Positions 9,384 to 17,600 of a stretch of DNA of 44,737 nucleotides are shown here, piece by piece. The translations under genes were made by a program, and so were the position numbers. The DNA lies in NCBI RefSeq assembly GCF_947495275.1, contig NZ_CANLYL010000020.1, positions 1-44,737 of the forward strand. Reading direction: 5' to 3'. The stretch's first letter is position 1, and each line of letters opens with the position of its first letter. Origin of the DNA: an uncultured Roseobacter sp. GTDB taxonomy: Bacteria; Pseudomonadota; Alphaproteobacteria; Rhodobacterales; Rhodobacteraceae. The notes under the pieces were generated by a model, which did not search any database, was not told the DNA's origin, and worked only from the letters and a program-made list of their open reading frames with translations.

Positions 9384-9770
9384 ATGACCGAAGCGCCCGA
9401 ATTGGATGCCGCACTTGCCGTAATGCAGGCTCATCTTGACGCCCTGAATGCCCGTGACGAGGAAGCCATCGCCCTAACCCTACATTTCCCGCACTACCGG
9501 TTAAGCGGCGGCAAAATGCGCATCTGGGATAGGCCGGGTGTGTATTTCGAAGATTTCCGGAAACGTGCTGGCGAAGAATGGGGCTACACCAAATGGGGAG
9601 AACTCTCTCCCCTTCAGATCAGTTCGGAAAAAGTGCACCTGTCTGTCCAAGTGGATCGCTACCGCGCAGACGGTTTGCCTTTGACATCCTTCAAATCGCT
9701 CTGGGTCATTGCGCGGATCGATGACGTATGGGCCGCACAGCTCCGGTCATCTTTTGCCTCGGACCTTTAA
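9384..9770 (+). CDS. NTF2-like (SnoaL-type) small protein
   Basis: A 128-residue protein with an NTF2-like layout: a helical start ('AVMQAHLDALNARDEEAIA'), a central strand pattern ending 'RLSGGKMRIWD' and a C-terminal 'LWVIARIDDVWAAQLRSSFA'. These cone-shaped folds include isomerases, dehydratases and non-catalytic ligand binders, so no reaction is assigned. It starts one base after the dehydrogenase stop and shares its transcript. Its presence in a catabolic operon suggests binding or isomerising the same substrate. Confidence 0.75.
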   Translation: MTEAPELDAALAVMQAHLDALNARDEEAIALTLHFPHYRLSGGKMRIWDRPGVYFEDFRKRAGEEWGYTKWGELSPLQISSEKVHLSVQVDRYRADGLPLTSFKSLWVIARIDDVWAAQLRSSFASDL

Positions 9771-10013
9771 GCTTGAGATAACGAGGAGATAACCTCATTC
9801 GATGACACGAAAGTGAGGTCTCGGTCTGGGTGAAATCAACACCCGCGAATGACCGATCTGGTGATGTTGGCCGCAACGCGGCAAAAAGCGCGCCGCATCT
9901 GCGAGCATATGCTGTGTTAGCAATAGCCGCAGTGCACAAGTCCGGTTTGTCCGCGTTGGAGCCGATCATGAATCCGAAATGCTGCGCTATGCACTGTAGC
10001 CCGTCACGGCCTT
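9771..10013. other. Gap upstream of the IS element, no gene seen
   Basis: This 243-base stretch contains the repeated word GAGATAAC twice just after the NTF2-like gene and no supported reading frame. It ends at the left inverted repeat of the IS3-type element. Confidence 0.4.
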
Positions 10014-10081
10014 TGAGACAGACGGGTTAGTTTTGCTAAGGGAGTGTCTTTCGCTCATCGTAGTCCTTGAAAGGATACGAG

Positions 10082-10453
10082 ATGAGAACGAAGACAGGGC
10101 CGAACGGTTCGGCAGACAGACACGTCAAAGAGATCAAGCGTAAGACGCGCCGGAAATTCTGGGCAGAAGAGAAGACCCGCATTGTTTTAGATGGTTTGCG
10201 TGGGGAGAGCTTGATCTCAGAGCTGTGCCGCCGTGAGGGGATCGCGGAGAGCGTATACTACAATTGGTCGAAAGATTTCATGGAGGCTGGGAAGAAGCGG
10301 CTGGCTGGCAATACTGTTCGTCAGGTGACGTCCAGCGAAGTCACCAGTTTGAAAGCTGAAGCGCGTGATTTGAAGGAAGTTGTCGCGGAGCAGACGCTTG
10401 AGTTGCGCCTTCTCAAAAAAAGCATGCTCGGGGATGGGGACGATCCGGAATGA
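10082..10453 (+). CDS. IS3-family transposase OrfA (helix-turn-helix subunit)
   Basis: About 123 residues, intact. It contains the OrfA helix-turn-helix ('RRKFWAEEKTRIVLDGL' followed by 'LISELCRREGIAESVYYNW') and a C-terminal coiled-coil-like leucine zipper ('LKAEARDLKEVVAEQTLELR'), as usual for IS3 OrfA. An alternative start exists at 10067, but the ATG at 10082 fits family starts better. A run of seven A at 10415-10421 lies near its end where IS3 elements make the OrfAB fusion by -1 frameshifting, and the -1 frame stays open from there into orfB. Confidence 0.85.
   Translation: MRTKTGPNGSADRHVKEIKRKTRRKFWAEEKTRIVLDGLRGESLISELCRREGIAESVYYNWSKDFMEAGKKRLAGNTVRQVTSSEVTSLKAEARDLKEVVAEQTLELRLLKKSMLGDGDDPE
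10415..10421 (+). promoter_or_regulatory. A7 slippery run, candidate programmed -1 frameshift site
   Basis: Seven consecutive A near the orfA 3' end, read CTC AAA AAA AGC in orfA. In the -1 frame, reading from 10420 continues without a stop through the orfB ATG at 10450. This is the place and form in which IS3-family elements produce the OrfAB transposase. In this copy the fusion would still end at the first orfB nonsense codon. Confidence 0.55.
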
Positions 10454-11433
10454 GGTATCCTGCATCAGAAAAGCTGGAGATCGTCAGGCTGGTCGAGGGA
10501 TCGCATTTGTCAGTTAAACGCACTTTGGAAAAGTTGGGCGTGTCGCGCCCGACTTTTTATCGATGGTATGATCGGTTTTTGCAGCGCGGCGAAGCTGGCT
10601 TGGAAGACCGCAAGCCGTATCCTGGTCGTGTTTGTAACCGCATTCCTGACGGTGTCCGGCAGGCCTTGCTGTAGCTGGCATTGGCTCGGCCAGAGTTGAG
10701 CCCGAGAGAACTGGCTGTCACGTTCGCCGATGAACGCAGCTGCTTCGTCTCGGAATCCAGTGTTTGCAGGCTTCTGCGATCTCATGATCTGATCACCAGC
10801 CCAAACCTTATCGTTATGAAAGCGGCTGATGAGTTCCGTGACAAAACGACGGCGCCCAACCAGTTGTGGCAGACGGATTTTACCTATCTCAAGGTCATTG
10901 GCTGGGGCTGGTTCTATCTGTTGACTGTCCTAGACGACTACAGCCGCTACATCATCACGTGGAAGCTTTGCACTGGAATGGCGGCGTCAGATGTTCAGGA
11001 CACGTTGAGTCAGGCTTTGGATGAAACGGGGGCTTGAATAGGTAAACGTGGTTCACCGTCCACGTCTGCTGTCAGACAATGGCCCATGCTACATATCCGT
11101 GAAACTGGCAGAATATCTGGAAGATAAAGGCATGTCGCACACCCGAGGCGCGCCTTATCATCCGCAAATTCAAGACAAGATTGAACGATGGCACCAAACG
11201 CAAAAAAAAACCGCATCTTGCTGGAAAATCACTTCCTGCCAGGTGATCTCGAAACGCACATCGCAGCCTTCGTTGGGCACTACAATCATCAGCGCTATCA
11301 TGAGAGCCTGAAGAACCTGACACTTGCCGACGTCCACACAGGCCGCGGACAAACAATCCTACTTGAACGGGAAAGGACAAAACGGAAGACCATGAAGCTA
11401 AGGCGCTTGCAGCACGCTAAATCCGCTGCTTAA
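10450..11433 (+). pseudogene. IS3-family transposase OrfB, inactivated by stops and frameshifts
   Basis: The integrase (rve, DDE) subunit of the element. Its ATG overlaps the orfA stop (ATGA). The catalytic Asp ('WQTDFTYL'), second Asp ('LLSDNGPCYIS') and Glu ('DKIERWHQT') are all recognisable, but the frame is broken three ways. A TAG at 10672-10674 interrupts an otherwise continuous frame. Around 11030-11041 an apparent extra G in a G run plus a TAG shifts the frame by +1. Nine A at 11202-11210 shift it again, restoring the original frame through 'NRILLENHFLPGDLETHIAA' to the end at 11433. Two lesions sit in homopolymers, so read error should be excluded, but the TAG at 10672 does not. Confidence 0.85.
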
Positions 11434-11544
11434 CTGAAACCAGATGATCGATGACTCCACAAAGTCAAAACGCCATCTGTCTCAAACCAATTGATGACGG
11501 ACAGCGCAGATCAATGCGCCAATCTGGTACTCGATCTACCCCGC

Positions 11545-11970
11545 TTAGTGCGGACGGTTCATCATGCGGCAAATCTCTTCAAAGCCTATGGCGCGGCTTG
11601 GATATTTGTTGACGAAGTAAGACTTGCTTTCCGATAACCGTATGACCTCGCATTGGGTGTAAAAGCGCCCGCTGGCAAAGCCCTGTAACGCCTCTGCAAC
11701 GATGGAGGTTTCCGACTCATCGCGCACGAGCAGCTCGCCGTTCTAAAAAATCGAAGATTTTTCCGTTTGCACACCGTTGGCAGGGAGGCACTGTGTCCTC
11801 CCGTGCACCCTCTGGTCAATGGTTATATCAGGGATGTCAGCCCTAAGCAGAGCCTCGTTTTGGCCGGTTAAGTCGACAAGCGGGACAAACTCGCCTTGTG
11901 CAATCGCGGCCATTGCCCCCGCAGTACCCATCCGCACCTGCGGCGGTAGCTTTTTGGCGGCTTTGTGATT
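11545..11970 (-). pseudogene. Decayed minus-strand gene of unknown function
   Basis: One minus-strand frame from about 11970 to the TAA at 11545 reads as protein-like sequence with a single internal TAG at 11743-11745. The upstream part contains 'GTAGAMAAIAQGEFVPLVDL' and the downstream part 'SETSIVAEALQGFASGRFYT'. Further upstream, another frame carries 'FAIGLITRDGTTGFGEITK', which joins smoothly if one frameshift near 11970 is allowed. I do not recognise the family. A gene with its 5' end lost and later stops, next to a dead IS element, is the simplest reading; it could also be two spurious frames. Confidence 0.4.
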
Positions 11971-12146
11971 TCCCCAAAACCGGTCGTTCCATCACGCGTG
12001 ATCAGCCCAATCGCGAAATGAACTTGCCCGGCGGACTGGCGCCACATTGGAGGATCGGGACTACGCCGCCGTTCACTTTGGTTGGATCGGTGTTTGCACT
12101 CAGAAAATCATCTCTGTCAGCCGAAAGCGGGCTTTACAGCAATCCC

Positions 12147-13349
12147 TTAGAATAAATTTTTCTGGATTGCCAAAAGATGCTGATGCATCTCTTCAGCGGC
12201 CAGGATCGGGTCGCGGTTGGCAATGGCCTGATAGATTGCGCTGTGTTGATCGCAGTAGACAAGACGGCGTTCTGGGGTGAGCGTTCGGCGTTTCATGTCG
12301 AGCCAGTTCTTGCGTAAACGTATCGCCTGAAAGATGTCATGAAGCGCAGTCAAAAAATCATTGCGCGTGCTTTCGAAAATGCGTTTGTGGAATTCTCCGT
12401 CCCAGGCTTCAAAAGCTTCTGTCTCCAGCGACGACGTGGCCAGTTCATGCGCATTGCGAATGGCAACCAGATCAGATCTTCGAGCGTTGGCAGCTGAAAC
12501 GGAAGCTGCCTTTGGTTCTACAATAAGACGGACATTCATCACATCTGCCGGGCTACTTCCTGCGATACGTTCCATCACATCGAGCAATTCTTCAGCGTCA
12601 TCGCTTGTTTCGTCGGCGTGAGCCACAGTGTCTGCGGCATCTATCGCCTCCGCGTGACGCGCCTCACCATGCCCACCAAACAGGTTGCGGCTGCGCACCG
12701 ACAGGTGCAATTTCATTGCCTCCGTCGCGGCCTCCGCATCACGCGCCATCAGCGCTTTCAGGATCTCCTCGTGCTGTGCGATTGTTTCAAGCCGACGCGC
12801 TTCGCTGAAGCCGCTCCGCCTGATTGCGATTACCGGTTTGCGCCGACGCGCAATGACCAGCAGTTCATTCAGTTCTTTGAGAAACTCGTTGCGCGCCGAC
12901 CTGAAGATCAACTCGTGAAAAACAGCATCCAGCGCCTCGAATTCGACCACCCGGCGTTCGTCGACCGTACGCATGTGAACGTCGCGCAGGGCTTCTAATT
13001 TCCCTTCGCTGGCGTTTTGTGCAGCGGTTGCCGCGGCATGTGGCTCGATGATCAACCTCATATTCATGATATCAAACGGGCTGATTTCTGTAAGCCGATC
13101 AACGATTGCCGAAAGGTCCGTGACACCAGTGACAAACGTTTCATTGATCACGGTTTCACGGCCCACGTGCCGAGTAAGAATACCTTCTTGTTCGAGCGTA
13201 GACAGCGCTCGTCTAATGGTGTTGCGCGCGACTCCATAGTGATCCGAAAGAGCCCGTTCATTCGGCAAAACACGGGTCTTTTGCCATTCCGGTCCTGCAA
13301 TCCTCTCACGCAGGGACTTGGTAATTTCGACTGCCTTGATTCTCGCCAT
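12147..13349 (-). CDS. GntR-family regulator with two tandem FCD ligand-binding domains
   Basis: A 400-residue protein using the ATG at 13349, which follows an AAGAAG-type ribosome site; an upstream in-frame start at 13442 adds 31 residues of non-conserved sequence. Residues 1-75 are a GntR winged helix ('ALSDHYGVARNTIRRALSTL' and 'GILTR'). Two FCD domains follow (about 85-224 and 261-400), joined by an acidic linker. The four presumed metal ligands are present in both: Asp141, His145, His193, His215 and Asp317, His321, His369, His391, each pair exactly 176 residues apart. Normal FadR-type regulators are about 230-250 residues with one FCD. It diverges from the large catabolic operon at 13568 and is its likely local regulator. 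Confidence 0.9.
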   Translation of the reverse strand: MARIKAVEITKSLRERIAGPEWQKTRVLPNERALSDHYGVARNTIRRALSTLEQEGILTRHVGRETVINETFVTGVTDLSAIVDRLTEISPFDIMNMRLIIEPHAAATAAQNASEGKLEALRDVHMRTVDERRVVEFEALDAVFHELIFRSARNEFLKELNELLVIARRRKPVIAIRRSGFSEARRLETIAQHEEILKALMARDAEAATEAMKLHLSVRSRNLFGGHGEARHAEAIDAADTVAHADETSDDAEELLDVMERIAGSSPADVMNVRLIVEPKAASVSAANARRSDLVAIRNAHELATSSLETEAFEAWDGEFHKRIFESTRNDFLTALHDIFQAIRLRKNWLDMKRRTLTPERRLVYCDQHSAIYQAIANRDPILAAEEMHQHLLAIQKNLF

Positions 13350-13375
13350 TGTTTCTTCTTTGCGTGAAACCTTTG

Positions 13376-13385
13376 CCAATATTGG
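13376..13385. promoter_or_regulatory. CCAATATTGG palindrome, candidate GntR operator (own promoter)
   Basis: A perfect 10-bp palindrome 27 bases upstream of the regulator's chosen start codon. Its CCAATAT half recurs at 13530-13536 in the second candidate operator in the same divergent gap, which supports a common binding protein. Confidence 0.35.
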
Positions 13386-13525
13386 TATAATATATGACTG
13401 TGGAGAGGAATAGAAAATCGACCGATTCCTGACGTATATCATCTGTTTTCCCTTAAATTAACGGGTTTTGTGCTCGAAAATTATTTTCTTGCCGTATTGG
13501 GAGCGCTTGGCTAGTTTCGACAATG

Positions 13526-13549
13526 TGAACCAATATACGTATAGGTTCA
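13526..13549. promoter_or_regulatory. Inverted repeat upstream of the operon, candidate GntR operator
   Basis: TGAACC and GGTTCA flank an AT-rich centre that itself contains the palindrome TATACGTATA (13534-13543). It lies 18 bases before the first gene of the 14-gene run and about 177 bases from the GntR start. It shares CCAATAT with the palindrome at 13376. Repression at this site would block the operon, which is inference. Confidence 0.45.
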
Positions 13550-13567
13550 TATTGCGGGGGTGGCATC

Positions 13568-14434
13568 ATGAAGCTGGCGACATTCAAAATCGGTGGAGAG
13601 CGCCATATCGGTCGAGTCGATCTGGACCAGATGTGTGTCTATCCGTTTGATGTGAGCCTGTATGAAGCGTCGAGAGGGGTGACCGCCCTCATTGGTCGCG
13701 CTCAAATGCCGCGAGAAAAGGAGCCGCTGGACCTTGCCCGGATCAGGCTGGAAGCGCCGGTGCCGCGTCCGGCGCGCAACATTTTCTGCGTGGGTAAAAA
13801 TTACCACGCGCATGCCAAGGAATTTGCCCAAAGTGGATTCGATTCCTCGGCAGCAAGCGGCGACATCCCCGAGCATCCGATCATCTTTTCAAAGGTGCCC
13901 GAATGTGTCGTTGGCCCGGAGGACGCTGTCGTAATCGACAAATCGGTTTCCGAAGCGATTGATTACGAAGCCGAACTCGCTGTCATCATGGGTGTTGGTG
14001 GCCGAGGGATTTCAGCCTCCGACGCAATGGATCACATCTGGGGATACACAATTGTCAACGACGTCACCGCGCGCGATCTGCAGGGCCGTCATAGCCAGTG
14101 GCTGATTGGCAAGTCGCAGGACACATTCTGCCCGATGGGGCCGTGGGTTGTCACAACCGACGACGTTGATTTTTCGAAGATGGTCGTGCGCTGCACTGTC
14201 AATGGCGAACTGCGGCAGAGCGCACCGGTCGCCGATCTCATATTCGACATACCAACGCTTATCTCCACCCTGTCTGCCGGACTGACACTCAACCCCGGCG
14301 ATATCATCGCAACGGGCACACCGGTTGGCGTGGGCATCGGCTTCTCGCCACCGAAGTACCTTGTTCCGGGTGATGTTGTGCGGGTCGAGATCGACCAGAT
14401 CGGATATTTGCAGAATGAAATGGTCGCGAAGTGA
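13568..14434 (+). CDS. Fumarylacetoacetate hydrolase (FAH) family protein
   Basis: A 288-residue FAH-fold enzyme with the small N-terminal domain and C-terminal catalytic barrel. Family landmarks include 'NIFCVGKNYHAHAKEF', the metal-binding segment 'IDYEAELAVIMG', 'IVNDVTARDLQ', 'DTFCPMGPWVV' and 'IIATGTPVGVGIG' near the C-terminus. Relatives cleave C-C bonds in acylpyruvates, hydrate dienoates or decarboxylate oxaloacetate, mostly in aromatic-compound catabolism. It is the first gene of the operon; its stop overlaps the next start as GTGA. The reaction here is likely a late step on a ring-opened or beta-diketone intermediate, but that is inference. Confidence 0.9.
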   Translation: MKLATFKIGGERHIGRVDLDQMCVYPFDVSLYEASRGVTALIGRAQMPREKEPLDLARIRLEAPVPRPARNIFCVGKNYHAHAKEFAQSGFDSSAASGDIPEHPIIFSKVPECVVGPEDAVVIDKSVSEAIDYEAELAVIMGVGGRGISASDAMDHIWGYTIVNDVTARDLQGRHSQWLIGKSQDTFCPMGPWVVTTDDVDFSKMVVRCTVNGELRQSAPVADLIFDIPTLISTLSAGLTLNPGDIIATGTPVGVGIGFSPPKYLVPGDVVRVEIDQIGYLQNEMVAK

Positions 14435-15192
14435 GCCTTGTTGTCGAAGATACCGGAGACGGGTTTCCAATTGTGCTGTTGCACGGATTGGGCGGCACGT
14501 CGAACACGTGGCAGCCGCTGATGAGGGCTCTTGGCAACATGCGGGCCATCCGGCCCGATATGCCCGGTTCCGGGCGCTCTGCGTTGGGATCACAGCGTCT
14601 CAGCATCGCGGTAATGGTCGAGGCGGTGACACAGTGGTTGACCGACAGGGGAATTGAGACGTTTCACCTTGTCGGCCATTCGATGGGCACCATTGTGTGT
14701 CAGCACATCGCGGCACGTTTTCCAGATCGGGTAAAGGGGCTGATCCTCTATGGGGCCCTGACAGAACCACCGCAAGCAGCCCGTGAAGGCCTGTTACTTC
14801 GCGCGACGCATGCGCGGAAAGAAGGTCTGGCAGGAATTGCAGATCAGATCGTCCAGAACACGCTCGCGCCATCTACCCACAGGGAAAATCCCGCAGCTGT
14901 CGCATTTGTCCGTGAAAGCGTTTTGAGGCAGACAGGTGATGGCTACGCAGCCAATTGCGAGGCACTTTCGCTGGCAGAAGCGGCCGATTGGCGTAAGATC
15001 ACAGCATCGACACTGCTGGTCACAGGCGAAAGCGATCCTGTTGCTCCCGTTAGTATGGGGCGGTTGCTCAGCGAAAAAATCAGCGGAGCGAAGCTGGAGA
15101 TCCTACCCGGGTGCGGTCACTGGACTCCATTGGAAAAACCCGAACAGAGCGCTGTTCTGCTAAGAGGCTTCTTGGCAGAGCACCCACAATAG
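14431..15192 (+). CDS. Alpha/beta hydrolase (meta-cleavage-product/3-oxoadipate enol-lactonase type)
   Basis: A 253-residue alpha/beta hydrolase starting with GTG inside the stop of the preceding gene. The oxyanion 'LLHGLGGTSNTW' occurs at 16-27, the nucleophile elbow 'VGHSMGT' places Ser84, the acid is Asp202 in 'TGESDPVAP' and the catalytic His230 lies in 'PGCGHWTPLEKP'. This profile resembles 3-oxoadipate enol-lactonases and C-C hydrolases of ring-fission products. Coupling to an FAH-fold enzyme supports sequential hydrolysis steps in one pathway. Substrate unknown. Confidence 0.9.
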   Translation: MSLVVEDTGDGFPIVLLHGLGGTSNTWQPLMRALGNMRAIRPDMPGSGRSALGSQRLSIAVMVEAVTQWLTDRGIETFHLVGHSMGTIVCQHIAARFPDRVKGLILYGALTEPPQAAREGLLLRATHARKEGLAGIADQIVQNTLAPSTHRENPAAVAFVRESVLRQTGDGYAANCEALSLAEAADWRKITASTLLVTGESDPVAPVSMGRLLSEKISGAKLEILPGCGHWTPLEKPEQSAVLLRGFLAEHPQ

Positions 15193-15228
15193 ATGACTGC
15201 GCGGCATTGCGCGAGATAAGAGGTCAAT

Positions 15229-16551
15229 ATGGCAGATAGTGATTGGAACAGTGGCGCCGACACCTCCGGAGAAATCGTATTTACAAATGTGCGCATCCTC
15301 GATGCGACGGGTGAATATCCCTACTCTGGTGAAGTCACCGTAAAGGGAAACCGCATTTCGCGCGTGAGCAGAGGTGGTTCACGTTTTGGTGGCGGTCAAT
15401 ATGGCGGTGCCACTGTTATTGACGGGATGGGTGCCACACTGATGCCCGGCATGATCGACGCACACCTGCATCTGAGTTGGAACAATGCGCCGGGCATTGA
15501 TCCGATCCAGATGATGGAGCTTGAAGAGCATATGCTGGTCACCATGGAGATGGCCAAGTTGGTTCTGGACGCCGGGTTTACTTCAGGTCGCGGTGCGGCG
15601 GCAGCAAAACCAAGGTTGGATGTCGTCGCAAAGCGCTTCATCAACGAGGGGCGCTATCCGGGGCCACGGTATCTTGCTGCCGGTCCTGAGATCACGACCG
15701 TAGGTGGTCTGGGGGATGCAGCGCCCAGTCATATTCCTCATGAGGGCTTGAATCTGGGACTTGTTGTATCGGGGCCCGAAGAGGTCCGCCGGACGGTGCG
15801 TCAATTGATCAAGATCGGTGTGGACAGCATCAAGCTCAATCTGTCCGGTGAAGCCATCACGGGCATGGGCGCCGAAGAAACGCCCATGTCCGAAGAAGAA
15901 GTCGCCATGGCCTGCGCCGAGGCCCGGTGCCGAAACAAGGTGATCAGCGCCCATGCCCGGTCCAGTGGATCGGTCAAACAGTGCATTCGTCATGGTATTC
16001 AGAACATCTATCACGCCAGCTTTGCCGATGAAGAAAGCCTCGACATGCTTGAAGCCGTCAAGGACAAGCATTTTGTTGCGCCCGGTATTGCCTGGTTGAT
16101 CAACACCGCGCGTCATGCTGAGGAATGGGGCATCGTACCCGGATCGCCGCTTTCGATGGAATACGAACGCGAGCTGGAGATGTGTGTCGACACCATGAAA
16201 AAGATGCACAAACGGGGCATCCGGGTCTGCATCGGTGGTGACTATGGCTTTGCCTGGACCCCACAGGGCACCAATGCCAAGGACGTGCAGACCTTTGTCG
16301 ACATGCTTGGTTTCTCTCCAATGGAGGCGATACAGGCCGCGACCAAATATGGCGGCGAGATCATGTGCATGGAACATGAACTTGGCATGATCAAAGAGGG
16401 ATATCTGGCCGATTTGCTGCTTGTTGACGGGGATCCGATTTCGGATGTGAGCATCCTTCAAGAGCAGAAACGTCTTCTCGCTATCATGAAAGATGGCAAA
16501 TTCCACAAGGCACCCAAAACCGGCGAACAACGGCGGCGCCTGACCGCATGA
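15229..16551 (+). CDS. Metal-dependent amidohydrolase (imidazolonepropionase/prolidase-like)
   Basis: A 440-residue amidohydrolase_1-type TIM barrel with flanking beta-sandwich. The first metal pair is His79 and His81 in 'MIDAHLHLSW'. Additional His residues occur in 'VISAHARSSG' and 'IYHASF', and the final catalytic region is 'IGGDYGFAWTPQGTN'. It ends with the usual 'GYLADLLLVDGDPISD' sandwich strand. The family cleaves cyclic amides, dipeptides, urea derivatives and aryl or lactone rings. It has no signal peptide, so it is cytoplasmic and would act after import by the following transporter. Its stop overlaps the livH start (ATGA). Confidence 0.9.
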   Translation: MADSDWNSGADTSGEIVFTNVRILDATGEYPYSGEVTVKGNRISRVSRGGSRFGGGQYGGATVIDGMGATLMPGMIDAHLHLSWNNAPGIDPIQMMELEEHMLVTMEMAKLVLDAGFTSGRGAAAAKPRLDVVAKRFINEGRYPGPRYLAAGPEITTVGGLGDAAPSHIPHEGLNLGLVVSGPEEVRRTVRQLIKIGVDSIKLNLSGEAITGMGAEETPMSEEEVAMACAEARCRNKVISAHARSSGSVKQCIRHGIQNIYHASFADEESLDMLEAVKDKHFVAPGIAWLINTARHAEEWGIVPGSPLSMEYERELEMCVDTMKKMHKRGIRVCIGGDYGFAWTPQGTNAKDVQTFVDMLGFSPMEAIQAATKYGGEIMCMEHELGMIKEGYLADLLLVDGDPISDVSILQEQKRLLAIMKDGKFHKAPKTGEQRRRLTA

Positions 16552-17600
16552 ATGACTTGCGCCCCCCTGACGACACGCTGAACAACGCGCCCGCGCTGAC
16601 AAAGCGCCAAGTTTGGATCGGCATTGCAGTCATTCTGGCGCTGTTGCTCGCGTGGCTTGTTTTCACGCCTGTCTGGCCTGAGTGGGTCAAGGATATTCTG
16701 ATCTCCAAGAAGGCCTTTGTCAGTTCCATTCTGAATGGCCTGACGCTGGCGGGACTTTATTTCCTTGTCGCAAGTGGCTTTACCCTCGTGTTTGGGCTTA
16801 TGCGCAATGTCAATCTGGCGCATGGCTCACTCTATCTGCTGGGCGCCTATGTAGGATACGAGATCGCGGATCTCACAGGCTACTGGCTGCTAGGCGTTGC
16901 CGGGGCCTTTGTGATCGTGGGGCTGCTTGGGATTGTCTTGCAGGTTGTGGTGTTTCGTCGACTTGAAGGCGATGATCTGCGCCAGACACTTGTTACCATC
17001 GGGATTTCCATCGTTGCTGCAGATTTGATGTTGGCGATCTGGGCCGGCGGAACCTACCAGATTCTTGTGCCCGATTGGCTGTCAGGCACGCTTGAACTGC
17101 CAATTATCTCAGCAGTCAGGTCGAATGGATCTATCGTATACATCAAGTACCCGCTCTTTCGTATTCTGGTTTTGCTTGCCGCGATTGCCATTGGGATTGC
17201 GCTGTGGCTGATGTTGAACCGCACACGGGTCGGCATGATGATCCGTGCAGGCGTTGATGATCGTGAGATGCTCTCGGCCTCAGGTATCAACGTCCATGCT
17301 GTTTTCGCCATTGTATTTGCGGTCGGCGCCGGTCTTGCAGGATTGGCAGGCGTGATTGGCGGCTCCGCACTTTCAGTCTCGCCAGGAGAGGACGTGCGGT
17401 ATCTGCTGGCCTCACTGGTGGTGGTGATCGTCGGCGGCATGGGCTCAATCAGCGGGGCGGCAATTGGAGCCCTCCTCATCGGGTTGGCTGAACAACTGGG
17501 CCTCGTTTATTTCCCGACCTACGGGATCGTTGTCACGTTCTTGATCATGGTAGTCACGTTGGCAATCAGACCACAGGGCATCATGGGTTCGACATCGTGA
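16548..17600 (+). CDS. Branched-chain amino acid-type ABC transporter permease (LivH)
   Basis: A 350-residue LivH-type inner-membrane permease. An N-terminal cytoplasmic stretch and first helix (about 20-42) precede the conserved 'LNGLTLAGLYFLVASGFTLV' and 'GLMRNVNLAHGSLYLLGAYV'; the EAA-like loop region 'ASGINVHAVFAIVFAVGAGL' and 'LLASLVVVIVGGMGSISGAA' are typical. It is longer than the usual roughly 290-300 residues owing to the N-terminal extension. It pairs with LivM (17597), whose GTG overlaps its stop. HAAT-family systems import many amino acids, urea, amides and aromatic acids, so leucine specificity should not be assumed. Confidence 0.93.
   Translation: MNDLRPPDDTLNNAPALTKRQVWIGIAVILALLLAWLVFTPVWPEWVKDILISKKAFVSSILNGLTLAGLYFLVASGFTLVFGLMRNVNLAHGSLYLLGAYVGYEIADLTGYWLLGVAGAFVIVGLLGIVLQVVVFRRLEGDDLRQTLVTIGISIVAADLMLAIWAGGTYQILVPDWLSGTLELPIISAVRSNGSIVYIKYPLFRILVLLAAIAIGIALWLMLNRTRVGMMIRAGVDDREMLSASGINVHAVFAIVFAVGAGLAGLAGVIGGSALSVSPGEDVRYLLASLVVVIVGGMGSISGAAIGALLIGLAEQLGLVYFPTYGIVVTFLIMVVTLAIRPQGIMGSTS

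Larger units (their letters stand above)
10014..11484 (+). mobile_element. IS3-family insertion sequence, degenerate copy
   Basis: A 1.47-kb element with imperfect terminal inverted repeats: the left end TGAGACAGACGGG at 10014 matches the reverse complement of the right end, which finishes ...CCATCTGTCTCA at 11484. The outermost 10 bases are identical, and the ends have the TG...CA form of IS3 elements. Inside are an orfA and a disrupted orfB in the usual order. No target-site duplication is visible flanking the ends (CCTT left, AACC right), which suggests an old insertion or later rearrangement. With orfB broken it cannot transpose by itself. Confidence 0.85.

Noticed and set aside
15583..16602. 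339-residue minus-strand frame opposite the amidohydrolase
   Set aside because: It is the shadow of a clear catalytic gene on the other strand, with abundant His/Cys typical of antisense frames.
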